DNA from: Streptomyces mangrovisoli | GTDB taxonomy: Bacteria; Actinomycetota; Actinomycetes; Streptomycetales; Streptomycetaceae | Assembly: GCF_000974985.2 (NCBI RefSeq) | Contig: NZ_LAVA02000029.1 | Location: 1 to 40,209, forward strand | Direction: 5' to 3' | DNA length: 40,209 nucleotides | Part shown: one piece after another, positions 11,559-19,456 of the stretch | Position numbering within the stretch: position 1 is the first letter of the stretch | How the letters are laid out: each line of letters starts with the position of its first letter | The notes under the pieces: generated by a model | Databases searched by the model: none | What the model was told of the DNA's origin: nothing | What the model saw: only the letters and a program-made list of their open reading frames with translations | Made by a program: the position numbers and the translations under genes

Positions 11559-11708
11559 CCGCGATCGGGACCTGCGACGCGAATTGGTCGATATGAGGCA
11601 TTTGTCACCCGTAGCTGGTTTGGAGGAGTGCTCCGGCGCTCCGTAGACTTCCCTGTTCGAAGGCGGTAGCAGTCGGAGCGCCGCGGGTGAGCAGGGAACG
11701 GCAGCGCG

Positions 11709-13226
11709 ATGACGGTGACAGAGGACGGCCCGGTGACCACGGACGCCGTGACCGAGGGACCCGCCGACGAAACGGCGTACGGACCGGGGATCGACCCCGA
11801 GCGCCTCGCCGTCTGCCTGAGCGTGCTCGAGGAGCTCGACCGGATCGACGTCGACCACCCCGATGCCATCACGGTGCGCCGGGCCACGGCCGCGATCTAC
11901 CGCACGGTCAAGCAGCGCCGCCGCCAGGACCGCCGCGCCGCCAAGACCGCCCACGACAAGGCGGTCACCGAGGCCACCGCGACCGGCTCCGCGCAGCGCA
12001 TCGACGACGAGACCGAGGGCATCCTGCCGTCGTCCGTCACCGAGACGGGCAAGATCGCGGGCATACTCCAGCGCCCCCGCTCCTGCTACACCTGCAAGGG
12101 CCGCTACGTCGAGGTCGACTACTTCTACCACCAGCTCTGTCCGCAGTGCGCCGGCCTCAACCGCGCCAAGCGCGACGCCCGCGCCGACCTGACGGGCAAG
12201 CGGGCGCTGCTCACCGGCGGCCGCGCCAAGATCGGCATGTACATCGCGCTGCGGCTGCTGCGCGACGGCGCCCACACGACGATCACCACGCGCTTCCCCA
12301 AGGACGCGATCCGCCGGTTCAAGGCGATGGACGACTCGGCGGACTGGCTGCACCGGCTGGAGGTCGTCGGCATCGACCTGCGCGACCCGGCGCAGGCGGT
12401 GGCCCTGGCCGAGCAGGTCACCGAGGCCGGACCGCTCGACATCCTGATCAACAACGCGACCCAGACCGTGCGCCGGCTGCCCTCGGCGTACGCGGCCCTG
12501 GTCGACGGCGAGAGCGCCCCGCTGCCCGCCGGCGAGCTGCCCGCCCACCACGTCATCGGCGCCTTCGGCTCCGGCGCGGTCGACGGCATCGCCGCGCTGC
12601 CGCTCGGCACCAGCGGCCTGGACGCGCAGAAGGTCGCCGACCTCGCGCTCGTCGCGGGCAACGCCAGCGTCGCCCGGCACCTCGACGGCACCGCCATCGA
12701 CGCGGGCGGCCTGGTGCCGGACGTCGTCGACACCAACACCTGGGTGCAGACCATCGACCAGATCTCGCCGGTCGAGCTGCTCGAGACCCAGCTGTGCAAC
12801 TACACCTCGCCGTTCATCCTGATCAGCGCCCTGCGCCCGGCGATGGCGGCCGCCGCGAAGCAGGCGGGCAGCGGCCGCTCCTACGTCGTCAACGTCTCCG
12901 CGATGGAGGGCGTCTTCGGCCGCGGCTACAAGGGCGCGGGCCACCCCAACACCAACGCCGCCAAGGCGGCCATGAACATGGTCACCCGGACCAGCGCCCA
13001 GGAGATGTTCCAGGCCGACGGCATCCTCATGACCTCAGTCGACACCGGCTGGATCACCGACGAGCGCCCGCACTACGACAAGCTGCGGCTCGCCGAGGCC
13101 GGTTTCCACGCCCCGCTCGACCTGGTCGACGGCGCCGCGCGCGTCTACGACCCGATCGTGCGCGGCGAGGCGGGCGACGACCTGTACGGCGTCTTCATGA
13201 AGGACTACGCGCCCGGCAAGTGGTAG
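11709..13226 (+). CDS. Short-chain dehydrogenase-like protein with an internal zinc ribbon; catalytic Tyr absent
   Basis: A 505-residue protein with an unusual build. Residues 1-120 are a charged helical region (RRRQDRRAAKTAHDKAVTEA). Next is a four-Cys knuckle (CYTC 126-129, CPQC 144-147), probably binding zinc. Then comes a Rossmann SDR domain (TGKRALLTGGRAKIG with the cofactor glycines at 170-176, and ILINNA at 245-250). The usual SDR catalytic Ser is visible in VNVSAME (Ser397) and the Lys in NTNAAKAAMN (Lys419). However, the position four before the Lys, normally Tyr, is Thr415. About 100 residues (251-350) are inserted after NNA. The C-terminus has VDTGWITDE. ATG 11709 has AGGGA 11 bases upstream. 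Function is unknown; it may be a non-canonical oxidoreductase or a cofactor-binding regulator. Confidence 0.8.
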   Translation: MTVTEDGPVTTDAVTEGPADETAYGPGIDPERLAVCLSVLEELDRIDVDHPDAITVRRATAAIYRTVKQRRRQDRRAAKTAHDKAVTEATATGSAQRIDDETEGILPSSVTETGKIAGILQRPRSCYTCKGRYVEVDYFYHQLCPQCAGLNRAKRDARADLTGKRALLTGGRAKIGMYIALRLLRDGAHTTITTRFPKDAIRRFKAMDDSADWLHRLEVVGIDLRDPAQAVALAEQVTEAGPLDILINNATQTVRRLPSAYAALVDGESAPLPAGELPAHHVIGAFGSGAVDGIAALPLGTSGLDAQKVADLALVAGNASVARHLDGTAIDAGGLVPDVVDTNTWVQTIDQISPVELLETQLCNYTSPFILISALRPAMAAAAKQAGSGRSYVVNVSAMEGVFGRGYKGAGHPNTNAAKAAMNMVTRTSAQEMFQADGILMTSVDTGWITDERPHYDKLRLAEAGFHAPLDLVDGAARVYDPIVRGEAGDDLYGVFMKDYAPGKW

Positions 13227-13237
13227 GCGCACCCGGC

Positions 13238-13251
13238 GCCGGGGCCCCGGC
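13238..13251. terminator. GC palindrome after the zinc-ribbon SDR gene
   Basis: GCCGGGGCCCCGGC is a perfect 14-bp palindrome 11 bases after the SDR stop codon. With no loop of its own it would need to open at the centre, so it is only a weak terminator candidate. Confidence 0.25.
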
Positions 13252-13331
13252 CGCACCGAAAATGCGGTGACCGGGGCCCTGTCCGCCTCGCACAATGGGC
13301 GCCCGTCCGCCGGCGAGAGAGGCGCCCCACC

Positions 13332-14024
13332 GTGACCGTCCCGAACACCCTGCTGTCCGGCATCGTCGGCTCGACCGCGTACGGACTCGCCCACGCGGGC
13401 TCCGACGTGGACCGGCTCGGCCTGTTCGCGGCGCCGACCGAGGAGTTGCACGGGCTGCACCGGCCCAAGGAGTCGCACGTCTCCACCGCGCCGGACCGCA
13501 CCCTGCACGAGGCCGCGAAGTGGTGCCGGCTCGCGCTCGGCGGCAACCCCACCGTGATGGAACTGGTCTGGCTCCCGGACGACCTGTACGAGGTGCGCAC
13601 CCCGCTGGGCGAGGAGCTGATCGCCCTCCGCGGCTCACTGCTCGGCGCGAAGCGCGTCCGCGACGCGTATCTGGGGTACGCCACCCAGCAGTTCCGGCGC
13701 CTGGAGAACCGCGGGGAGGGCCCGCGCGCGGCCGAGTCCCGCGCGCGGGTCGCCAAGCACGCCCGTCACCTGAAGCGGCTCTGCCACCAGGGCCTGGAGC
13801 TGTACTCCACCGGCCGGCTCACGCTGCGGGTGGAGAACCCGCAGGAGTTCCGCGACTTCGGCGAGCGGGTGGCCGACGACCCGACGACGGCGCTGCCGCT
13901 CCTGCGGCGGTACGAGTCCGCGTTCGAGGCGGCGCGGACCCCGCTGCCGGAGCTCCCGGACGAGGCCCCGGCGGAGGCATGGCTGCGCCGGGTCCGGTCC
14001 CACTTCTTCGCTGCCGCGGCTTGA
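13332..14024 (+). CDS. RlaP-type predicted nucleotidyltransferase (DNA polymerase beta fold)
   Basis: A 230-residue protein with the minimal nucleotidyltransferase motif GSTAYG (13-18) followed by SDVDRLG (24-30). This is the GSx...DxD pattern in which the two Asp bind the metal. Next come WCRLALGGNPTVMELVWLP and LLGAKRVRDAYLGYATQQ, typical of the RlaP family (PF10127), with a helical C-terminal half. Biochemically characterised RlaP adds a nucleotide to RNA ends; whether this one acts on RNA, protein or small molecules is unknown. GTG 13332 follows GAGAGAGG by about 10 bases. Same strand and about 105 bp after the zinc-ribbon SDR. The next 330 bp is a repeat patch. Confidence 0.85.
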   Translation: MTVPNTLLSGIVGSTAYGLAHAGSDVDRLGLFAAPTEELHGLHRPKESHVSTAPDRTLHEAAKWCRLALGGNPTVMELVWLPDDLYEVRTPLGEELIALRGSLLGAKRVRDAYLGYATQQFRRLENRGEGPRAAESRARVAKHARHLKRLCHQGLELYSTGRLTLRVENPQEFRDFGERVADDPTTALPLLRRYESAFEAARTPLPELPDEAPAEAWLRRVRSHFFAAAA

Positions 14025-14033
14025 CGGGTGCGC

Positions 14034-14276
14034 TCGCGCAGTTCCCCGCGCCCCCAAAGAGCAGGCCCGGTGGGGGCTGGGCGCGCATCCCCGAGCCCCT
14101 GAAGGACGCCGGCGGTGGACGTGCCCCGTCAGGGGCGCGGGGAACTGCGCGGGCGGGCACGACGGTGGCGCGCGTTCGGCTGCGGGCCGGTGGGGGCTGG
14201 TCGCGCAGTTCCCCGCGCCCCTAAGAGGGCGGGGGGTGGTGGGCGTGCCCCGTCAGGGGCGCGGGGAACTGCGCGA
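14034..14276. repeat. Cluster of four dispersed-repeat copies in two inverted pairs
   Basis: The 19-base core GCGCAGTTCCCCGCGCCCC appears forward at 14034-14059 and 14201-14226, and as its exact reverse complement at 14122-14150 and 14245-14276. The copies thus form two head-to-head pairs, each able to fold as a large hairpin with 19-bp arms. Copy three also carries the flanking GGGCCGGTGGGGGCTGG, which matches the second patch at 25361-25618 in reverse. From general familiarity, this is an abundant intergenic repeat in Streptomyces genomes; its role is unknown. It may terminate transcription between the RlaP gene and the convergent SDR. No gene is seen in this 334-bp stretch (14025-14358). 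Confidence 0.85.
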
Positions 14277-14318
14277 AGGGGCACGACGCTGCCGCGCGGG
14301 GGCAGTCACCGGGGGCGG

Positions 14319-14363
14319 GGGGCGCAGCCCCCGGTCAGGCACGGGGCGCAGCCGCCGGTCAGG
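14319..14363. repeat. Two-copy 24-bp repeat at the SDR stop codon
   Basis: GGGGCGCAGCCCCCGGTCAGG (14319-14339, C at the variable position) recurs with a single change at 14343-14363, a 24-bp period. The second copy includes the stop codon of the minus-strand SDR at 14359-14361, so it has extended into the end of the gene. Confidence 0.7.
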
Positions 14364-15141
14364 GGGTGGCGGCTGCCGTTCCCAGGTTGCCGGTGCGCGC
14401 CGAGCGGACCCGCGTGCCGCCGTCCACCACCAGATCCGCCCCCGTCACCCAGCTCGCCGCGTCCGACGCCAGCCACAGCACCGCCCGTGCCACGTCCTCC
14501 GGTTCGCCGATGCGCCCGAGGGGCAGCGCGGCCGCGAGTGCGGGCTCGGCCGGGCCCCACACGAAGCGGGCCATCTCCGTGCGGACCAGGCCGGGGGAGA
14601 CCGAGTTGACCCGGACCCGGGGCGCCAGTTCGCCCGCCAGCTGGCGGGTGAGGTGCAGCAGGGCCGCCTTGCTGGTGCCGTACGCGCCCACGTTCGGGCC
14701 GACATGCTCCGCGCCCTCCGTGCAGACGTTGACCACCGAGCCGCCGTGCTCGCCCATCCACGCCCGCCACGCGCACTGCACCAGCCGCAGCGGCGCCTCG
14801 ACGTTCACCGCGAACGCCCGGCTCCAGGCCCGCGGGTCGGCCTCCATCAGCGGGCCGTAGGGCCGGTTGGTCGCCGCGTTGTTGACCACCAGGTCGATCC
14901 GCCCGAAGGTGCGCACCGCGAGTTCGGTCAGTTCGGACAGGTGCCTGGGGTCCGCCACGTCACCGGCCAGTCCCGCCCCGTCCAGCTCCGCCGCCGTGCG
15001 CGCCACGTCCCGCGCGTCCCGGGCGCTCACGCACACCCTGGCCCCCGCCCCGGCGAGCGCCCGCGCCACCGCGAGCCCGATCCCGCGCGTCCCGCCGGTG
15101 ACCACGGCGGCCCTGCCTTCGAGCCCGTACGTCGGCGTCAT
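14359..15141 (-). CDS. SDR-family NAD(P)-dependent oxidoreductase
   Basis: A classical SDR of 260 residues. It has cofactor motif TGGTRGIG (15-22), NNAA (86-90 region), active-site AYGTSK with Tyr154 and Lys158, and the C-terminal WVTGADLVVDGG. The residue at the usual catalytic Ser position (13 before Tyr154) is Thr141 in VNVCTEG, a conservative change that may still work. PG motif NSVSPGLVRTEM follows the active site. The substrate cannot be told from sequence. ATG 15141. It lies 25 bp downstream of the HD-like gene on the same strand, so the two are probably one transcript. The terminal residues (SARTGNLGTAAATP) are low-complexity and partly encoded by the adjacent repeat. Confidence 0.9.
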   Translation of the reverse strand: MTPTYGLEGRAAVVTGGTRGIGLAVARALAGAGARVCVSARDARDVARTAAELDGAGLAGDVADPRHLSELTELAVRTFGRIDLVVNNAATNRPYGPLMEADPRAWSRAFAVNVEAPLRLVQCAWRAWMGEHGGSVVNVCTEGAEHVGPNVGAYGTSKAALLHLTRQLAGELAPRVRVNSVSPGLVRTEMARFVWGPAEPALAAALPLGRIGEPEDVARAVLWLASDAASWVTGADLVVDGGTRVRSARTGNLGTAAATP

Positions 15142-15166
15142 CGCCGTACCGTCTCATGACGGTCCG

Positions 15167-15562
15167 TCAGTCGACAGCCCCGAGACGGAAGTTGCGGGCG
15201 GCGAGCAGTTCCAGGACGGTCCGCCAGTCCTCCAGGACGCCGGCGTCGAAGGCGGCGGTACGGCTCTCCTCGGCGGCCTGCCGCAGCCGCACCAGGTCGT
15301 CGTCGGCCGGGCCGGTCCCGGGGAGCTGGCGGACCAGGTCGTGCACGCGCTCGCCGAGCAGTCCGCGTACGGCCGCCGCCGCGCGGGCGGTCTCGCCGGG
15401 GCCGTCGCCCAGGACCCGGCCCATGCCGTGCACCAGCCCCGCCGCCTGGAGTTCCTTGTCCGCGGGCCGGCCGCGGCGCAGCAGCGCGGCGGTCCGCAGT
15501 GCGTGATCGTGCGCGTCGGCGTACAGCAGGTCCATCAGCTCCTCGACGCTGCGCAGCTCCAT
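15167..15562 (-). CDS. HD-domain-like small protein with a degenerate HD motif
   Basis: A 131-residue helical protein. The segment DAHDHALRTAALL (16-28) followed by LQAAGLVHGMGRV (38-50) lines up with the HD phosphohydrolase/inositol-oxygenase-like pattern HALRTA...LLHDIG. The key Asp of the HD pair, however, is Gly46 (VHG instead of LHD). Metal binding and catalysis may be lost or use other residues such as Asp19 or His18/His20. ATG 15562 has GGGAGGA upstream. It is the first gene of a likely two-gene unit with the SDR. Function unknown. Confidence 0.75.
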   Translation of the reverse strand: MELRSVEELMDLLYADAHDHALRTAALLRRGRPADKELQAAGLVHGMGRVLGDGPGETARAAAAVRGLLGERVHDLVRQLPGTGPADDDLVRLRQAAEESRTAAFDAGVLEDWRTVLELLAARNFRLGAVD

Positions 15563-16042
15563 GCGTCAGTCCTCCCGCGAGACAGCCGTTCGGTATGCCA
15601 GCAGATCATGGCGACCTTGCGGCTCAGCCAACGGCACTTGAACTGCGCCGTGTCGGCCGCCTGCCGAACCGTGACCGGCCGTCCGCGCGAGCTGTAGGCC
15701 GGACGGGTGAAGCATAAAAGCCGTATAACGGTACAAATCCGGACGGGCTATGGCTCAATGAACGCAGCGGACTTGAGATAGTTACAGGTTGTTTGCAGCC
15801 CCATCGAGCAGGGGGCCGCTCATTTGGTTAATCTGGATGCCGACGGACAGCACCAAGGGGTCCAACCCACACCCACGGTCCGTCCCGGGGCAAGCCGGTC
15901 CACATCGGCTCGCTTCACCCACGAGTTACCGGCGCCACCGCGTCCGAACTGCATCTCGATCCAGACCCGAGTGGGCGTCAGGTGCCGGACCGCACAGTGG
16001 CCGGTACGCCCCGAGGGTGACCCGACACATAAGGAGTGCGCG
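15563..16042. other. 480-bp intergenic region with an AT-richer core upstream of a small protein gene
   Basis: No credible gene. Bases about 15710-15850 are markedly richer in A and T than the surroundings (stretches such as GCATAAAAGCCGTATAACGG and TTTGGTTAATC). They include the short inverted repeat CCGTATAACGG (15721-15731) and a GCCCC/GGGGC stem at about 15797-15817. The composition suggests promoters for the HD-like gene (minus) and the small gene (plus), but no clear -35/-10 pair stands out. The remaining 190 bp before the small gene is a long potential leader. Confidence 0.5.
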
Positions 16043-16216
16043 GTGACACCGGAGAAGACGAATCGCGAGCAGCGGCCCAAGGAACGCTCCGAGCGGGCGG
16101 GCCGCCGGCCCGGAGAGCTCGGCAGCCTCGACGTGTGGGCCCGTTCCGCCCCCATCCGCCTGGCCGGCTACGAGGAAGACCTCGCCGAGGACCACATCCT
16201 GCCCAGCGTGGACTGA
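16043..16216 (+). CDS. 57-residue conserved-looking small protein, unknown function
   Basis: GTG 16043 follows a near-ideal ribosome site, AAGGAG at 16031-16036, by 6 bases, which strongly supports translation. The product is bipartite. A basic N-terminus (TPEKTNREQRPKERSERAG) is followed by a neutral segment with one Trp (LGSLDVWARSAPIRLAG) and an acidic end (YEEDLAEDHILPSVD). There is no Cys, no signal peptide and no membrane segment. The ordered middle and end give the impression of a recurring Streptomyces small-protein family, but I cannot name it. A RiPP precursor is possible in size, but there is no maturase gene beside it. The gene stands alone behind a long intergenic region. Confidence 0.7.
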   Translation: MTPEKTNREQRPKERSERAGRRPGELGSLDVWARSAPIRLAGYEEDLAEDHILPSVD

Positions 16217-16343
16217 CCCGCCGGGCAGGACCCTCGCGATCGACCGCCGCAGGGGCGTGCGGGATTCACGCCCCTGCCGAACTCCGGGAGCACGCCCGGC
16301 CGAGCCGCCGCGGCCCCGCCGCACCTCCCGCTCGGAGAGTGCC

Positions 16344-16772
16344 GTGCAGCCCAACCGCTCGATCCCGGCCGCGACCGTCGTACCCGTCCTGATCTACCCC
16401 GACGTGCGCGCCGCCGTCGCCTGGCTGGCGGCCGCCTTCGGCTTCGAGGAGCGGGTCCGCATCGGCGAGGACCACCGCGCACAGCTCCGCTTCGGCGACG
16501 GCGCGGTGATCGCCGCGGACGTCCGCCACGACCGCCGCCCGCCACGGCCCGGCGAGTCGACCCACTCCGTCCTCGTCCGCGTGCCGGACGCCCGCGCCCA
16601 CTGCGAGCGGGCCAGGACGCACGGCGCGCGCATCCTCATGGAACCCACGGACTTCGAGTACGGCGAACGCCAGTACGCGGCCGAGGACCTGGCCGGTCAC
16701 CAGTGGACCTTCTCCGAGACGCTTGCCGACGTCGCCCCGGAGGAGTGGGGCGGCACGACCGTCGGCGCGTAG
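16344..16772 (+). CDS. VOC (glyoxalase/bleomycin-resistance-like) superfamily protein
   Basis: A 142-residue protein with the paired beta-alpha-beta-beta-beta modules of the VOC fold. The first is VVPVLIYPDVRAAVAWLAAAFGF-like and ends in LRFGDGAVIAA; the second is HSVLVRVPDARAHCERARTHGARI followed by YGERQYAAEDLAGHQWTFSE. The Asp-Leu-x-Gly-His-x-Trp ending is typical of the PhnB/YdeM-like branch. Metal ligands are not obvious enough to name an activity. GTG 16344 follows GGAGA by about 6 bases. It is downstream of the small-protein gene by 127 bp and convergent with the amidase. Confidence 0.85.
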   Translation: MQPNRSIPAATVVPVLIYPDVRAAVAWLAAAFGFEERVRIGEDHRAQLRFGDGAVIAADVRHDRRPPRPGESTHSVLVRVPDARAHCERARTHGARILMEPTDFEYGERQYAAEDLAGHQWTFSETLADVAPEEWGGTTVGA

Positions 16773-16814
16773 TCCCCACATCGGCTCGGCCCCGCGCCTC
16801 CTCCCGTACCCGGC

Positions 16815-18170
16815 TCAGCCCCGCGCCTCGTCCAGCGGCGCCGTACGCCCCCACGGCCGGAGTCTCTCCAGCTGTTCGGCGAGGTCGAGCAGGGCCGCCT
16901 CCGAGCCGGGGCGGCCCACCAGCTGGACCGAGCAGGGCGCCCCGGAGGGCAGGGTGCCGAACGGGACCGCCATCGCCGGCCAGCCGGTCAGGTTCCACGG
17001 CGGGGTCATCGGCGAGTAGTTGGTGTTCGCCAGGACGTTGACCAGCCAGCCCCGCTCGTGCCACGGCACGGACCGGGGCGAGCGGCGGGCGAGCGCCGGC
17101 GTGAGCAGCACGTCGTGCTCCGCGAAGAACGGTTCCATCCGGCGGCGCAGCCGCTCGCGCCCCTCGCCGTTCTGCACGGAGGTCAGGAAGCGCCGCCCCA
17201 CCGCCGCGTGGACCCGCGTCCGGCGGGCCAGCAGGCGCGGGTCGAGGCCCCGTGCGTCGACCGCGGTCCCCGCCGTCCAGTGCGTCAGCGACGTCGTGCT
17301 CAGCGACAGGGGATACGGCGGATCGGCCCGCCGTACCTCGTGCCCGGCGCCCGCGAGCAGCGCCGCGGCCTCCTTGACCGCGTCGGCGTAGGGCCGGCTG
17401 ATCGCCACCCCCGCCAGCGGGCTGCGCAGGGACACCGCGATCCGGCTCGGGGCGGGCTCCGCGGCGCGCGGGAACTCCGCGTCGGCGAGGACCGCCAGCA
17501 TCAGCCGGGCGTCCTCGACGGTCGTCGCGAGCGGCCCGTTCTCCGACATCCCGAACCAGTCGCCGTCGCTGATCCCGGCGGGCACCACGCCGTGCCCCGG
17601 CTTGATGGTGACGAGCCCGCAGTTGGCCGCCGGGATGCGCAGCGACCCCATGCCGTCGTTGCCGAGCGCGATCGGCACCAGGCCCGCGGCGACCGCGGCC
17701 GCGCTGCCGCCCGAGGAGCCGCCCGCGGTGCGGGTGAGGTCCCAGGGGTTGCGGCTGGTGCCGTGGACGCCCTCGGTGGTGCCGAAGACGCACAGCTCGG
17801 GCACGTTCGTGAGCCCCACGACCACCGCGCCCGCCGCGCGCAGCCGTGCCACGGTGGGATGGTCGTGGTCGGCGGGCGCATCCGGTGTCGCGGCCGAGCC
17901 GACGCGGTTGGACTCGCCGGTCACCGCGAGGTTGTCCTTGACGGCCACCGGCACGCCCGCGAGCGGCAGCTCGGCCAGATCGGCGCGGGCGGCGACCTCG
18001 TCGGCCTCGGCGAGCGCCGCCTCGGCCCGCACGACCCGGAAGGCGCCGACCCGGCCGTCGAGGCGTTCGATGCGTTCCAGATGTTCGGCCACCACCTCGC
18101 GGGGCGTGGCCCGCTTGTCGTGCACGGCGGCGGCGATCTCGGCGGCGGTACGGCCGACCCAGCTGGTCAC
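16815..18170 (-). CDS. Amidase-signature family hydrolase
   Basis: A 451-residue amidase-signature enzyme. The Ser-cisSer-Lys triad is in place: Lys78 in VPVAVKDN, the cis-Ser in AGGSSGGS (Ser152/Ser153) and the nucleophile Ser176 in DGMGSLRIPA. The family hydrolyses amide bonds of varied substrates (amides, glutaminyl-tRNA, fatty amides); GatA is unlikely because no gatB or gatC is near. It ends with TGWPAMAVPFG and VQLVGRPGSEAALLDLAEQLE, as in family members. GTG 18170 is chosen for its GAGGAGC site. The gene diverges from the aldo/keto reductase, with a palindrome between them. Confidence 0.92.
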   Translation of the reverse strand: MTSWVGRTAAEIAAAVHDKRATPREVVAEHLERIERLDGRVGAFRVVRAEAALAEADEVAARADLAELPLAGVPVAVKDNLAVTGESNRVGSAATPDAPADHDHPTVARLRAAGAVVVGLTNVPELCVFGTTEGVHGTSRNPWDLTRTAGGSSGGSAAAVAAGLVPIALGNDGMGSLRIPAANCGLVTIKPGHGVVPAGISDGDWFGMSENGPLATTVEDARLMLAVLADAEFPRAAEPAPSRIAVSLRSPLAGVAISRPYADAVKEAAALLAGAGHEVRRADPPYPLSLSTTSLTHWTAGTAVDARGLDPRLLARRTRVHAAVGRRFLTSVQNGEGRERLRRRMEPFFAEHDVLLTPALARRSPRSVPWHERGWLVNVLANTNYSPMTPPWNLTGWPAMAVPFGTLPSGAPCSVQLVGRPGSEAALLDLAEQLERLRPWGRTAPLDEARG

Positions 18171-18308
18171 GGGCGCTCCTCGGAGGCGTGCGGGGGTGCG
18201 GTGAGGCGACGGTGCGCGCGTACTTGCGAGTACGTAGGAGAACTGTGCCCCGGCGCGGGCCCCGCGTCGAGACTCTCGTGTACGGCGATCATCCGTACGC
18301 CCCCTTCC

Positions 18309-18327
18309 CCGATCACCGGGTGATCGG
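18309..18327. promoter_or_regulatory. 19-bp perfect palindrome, candidate operator
   Basis: CCGATCACC-G-GGTGATCGG is a perfect inverted repeat with 9-bp arms around one base. It lies in the 238-bp region between the divergent amidase and aldo/keto reductase genes, 82 bp before the latter. The compact arms and central position suggest a dimeric repressor site controlling one or both. No regulator gene is adjacent. Confidence 0.6.
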
Positions 18328-18408
18328 AGAGGGTCGTCCCACGGCACCCCGCGGAGCGTCACGACCGCCCCGCGCGCCGTACGGCACCCGGCGGAAGGGA
18401 CGGAGCAC

Positions 18409-19413
18409 GTGAGCGAGTTCGAGGGGATCGAGGTCCCGGTGCGGCGGCGCACCCTGGGCCGCAGCGGTGTCGAGGTGGGCCCGCTGGCCTTCGGCGCGGC
18501 CGGCATCGGCAACCTGTACACCGAGGTCACCGACGAGCAGGCGTACGACGCCGTGGCCGCCGCCTGGCACAGCGGCATCCGCTACTTCGACTCCGCGCCC
18601 CACTACGGCCTCGGCCTGTCGGAGCGCCGGCTCGGCGCGGCCCTGCGCGAGCTGCCGCGCGCCGAGTACACCGTGTCCACGAAGGTGGGCCGGCTGCTGG
18701 AGGCGGCGTCCGGCGGCGGCGACGACCTGACGAACGGCTTCGCGGTGCCCGCGACCCACCGCAGGGTGTGGGACTTCAGCGCCGACGGCGTACGGCGCTC
18801 CCTGGAGGCGAGCCTTGTACGGCTCGGCCTCGACCGGGTCGACGTCGTCTATCTGCACGACCCCGACGACCACGGCGAGCAGGCCTTCCGCGAGGGCTAC
18901 CCGGCGCTGGAGAAGCTGCGCGCCGAAGGGGTCGTCGGGGCGATCGGGGCGGGCATGAACCAGACCGCGATGCTGACCCGGTTCGTGCGCGAGACGGACG
19001 TGGACGTGGTGCTGTGCGCGGGGCGCCACACCCTGCTCGACCACGAGGCCGAGGCCGGACTGCTGCCCGCCGCCCTGGAGCGGGGCGTGTCCGTGGTCGT
19101 CGGCGGGGCCTTCAACTCCGGCCTGCTGGCGGACCCGCGGCCGGGGGCGACGTACAACTACGCTGCCGCACCGCCGGAGTTGCTGGACCGGGCGCTCGGC
19201 ATGAAGGCGGTCGCCGAGCGGCACGGCATCGGTCTGCGGGCCGCGGCGCTGGCCTTCTGCTCGGCCCATCCGGCCGTCGCGAGCGTGCTGGTGGGCACCC
19301 GCTCGGCGGCCGAGGTCCGCGACGCGGCGGCGCAGTTCGCGACCCCGGTGCCGGACGCCTTCTGGCAGGAGCTGCGCGAGCGCGGGCTGTGGTCCGGAAG
19401 CGAACTGCCGTGA
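18409..19413 (+). CDS. Aldo/keto reductase (L-fucose/D-threo-aldose dehydrogenase-like)
   Basis: A 334-residue AKR barrel with the full tetrad: Asp61 and Tyr66 in FDSAPHYG, Lys92 in STKVG and His150 in YLHDPDD. LGLSERRLGAALR and a C-terminal VLVGTRSAAEVRDA complete the family pattern. Text such as GVSVVVGGAFNSGLLA and the overall spacing resemble the D-threo-aldose (fucose) 1-dehydrogenase branch, so a sugar or hydroxy-aldehyde substrate is a reasonable guess. GTG 18409 follows GGAAGGGACGGAG. Divergent from the amidase; the two may share control through the palindrome. Confidence 0.9.
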   Translation: MSEFEGIEVPVRRRTLGRSGVEVGPLAFGAAGIGNLYTEVTDEQAYDAVAAAWHSGIRYFDSAPHYGLGLSERRLGAALRELPRAEYTVSTKVGRLLEAASGGGDDLTNGFAVPATHRRVWDFSADGVRRSLEASLVRLGLDRVDVVYLHDPDDHGEQAFREGYPALEKLRAEGVVGAIGAGMNQTAMLTRFVRETDVDVVLCAGRHTLLDHEAEAGLLPAALERGVSVVVGGAFNSGLLADPRPGATYNYAAAPPELLDRALGMKAVAERHGIGLRAAALAFCSAHPAVASVLVGTRSAAEVRDAAAQFATPVPDAFWQELRERGLWSGSELP

Positions 19414-19456
19414 CCGGCAAGGCCGTAGGAGAGCCGGAGCGGTGGGGCCGGCCGGG

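Noticed and set aside
10245..12944. 899-codon minus-strand open frame across the WS/DGAT and SDR genes
   Set aside because: It spans two well-supported plus-strand genes and an intergenic region, and encodes only low-complexity Val/Gly/Arg/Ala text with no recognisable motif.
16043..16216. RiPP precursor (lanthipeptide or lasso) as the identity of the 57-residue protein
   Set aside because: No Cys, few Ser/Thr in the end segment, no lasso leader motif and no maturation enzyme nearby. Kept as an unknown small protein.
16815..18170. GatA subunit of the tRNA amidotransferase
   Set aside because: No gatB or gatC nearby and the sequence is of the general amidase type. The isolated, divergent context fits a catabolic amidase.
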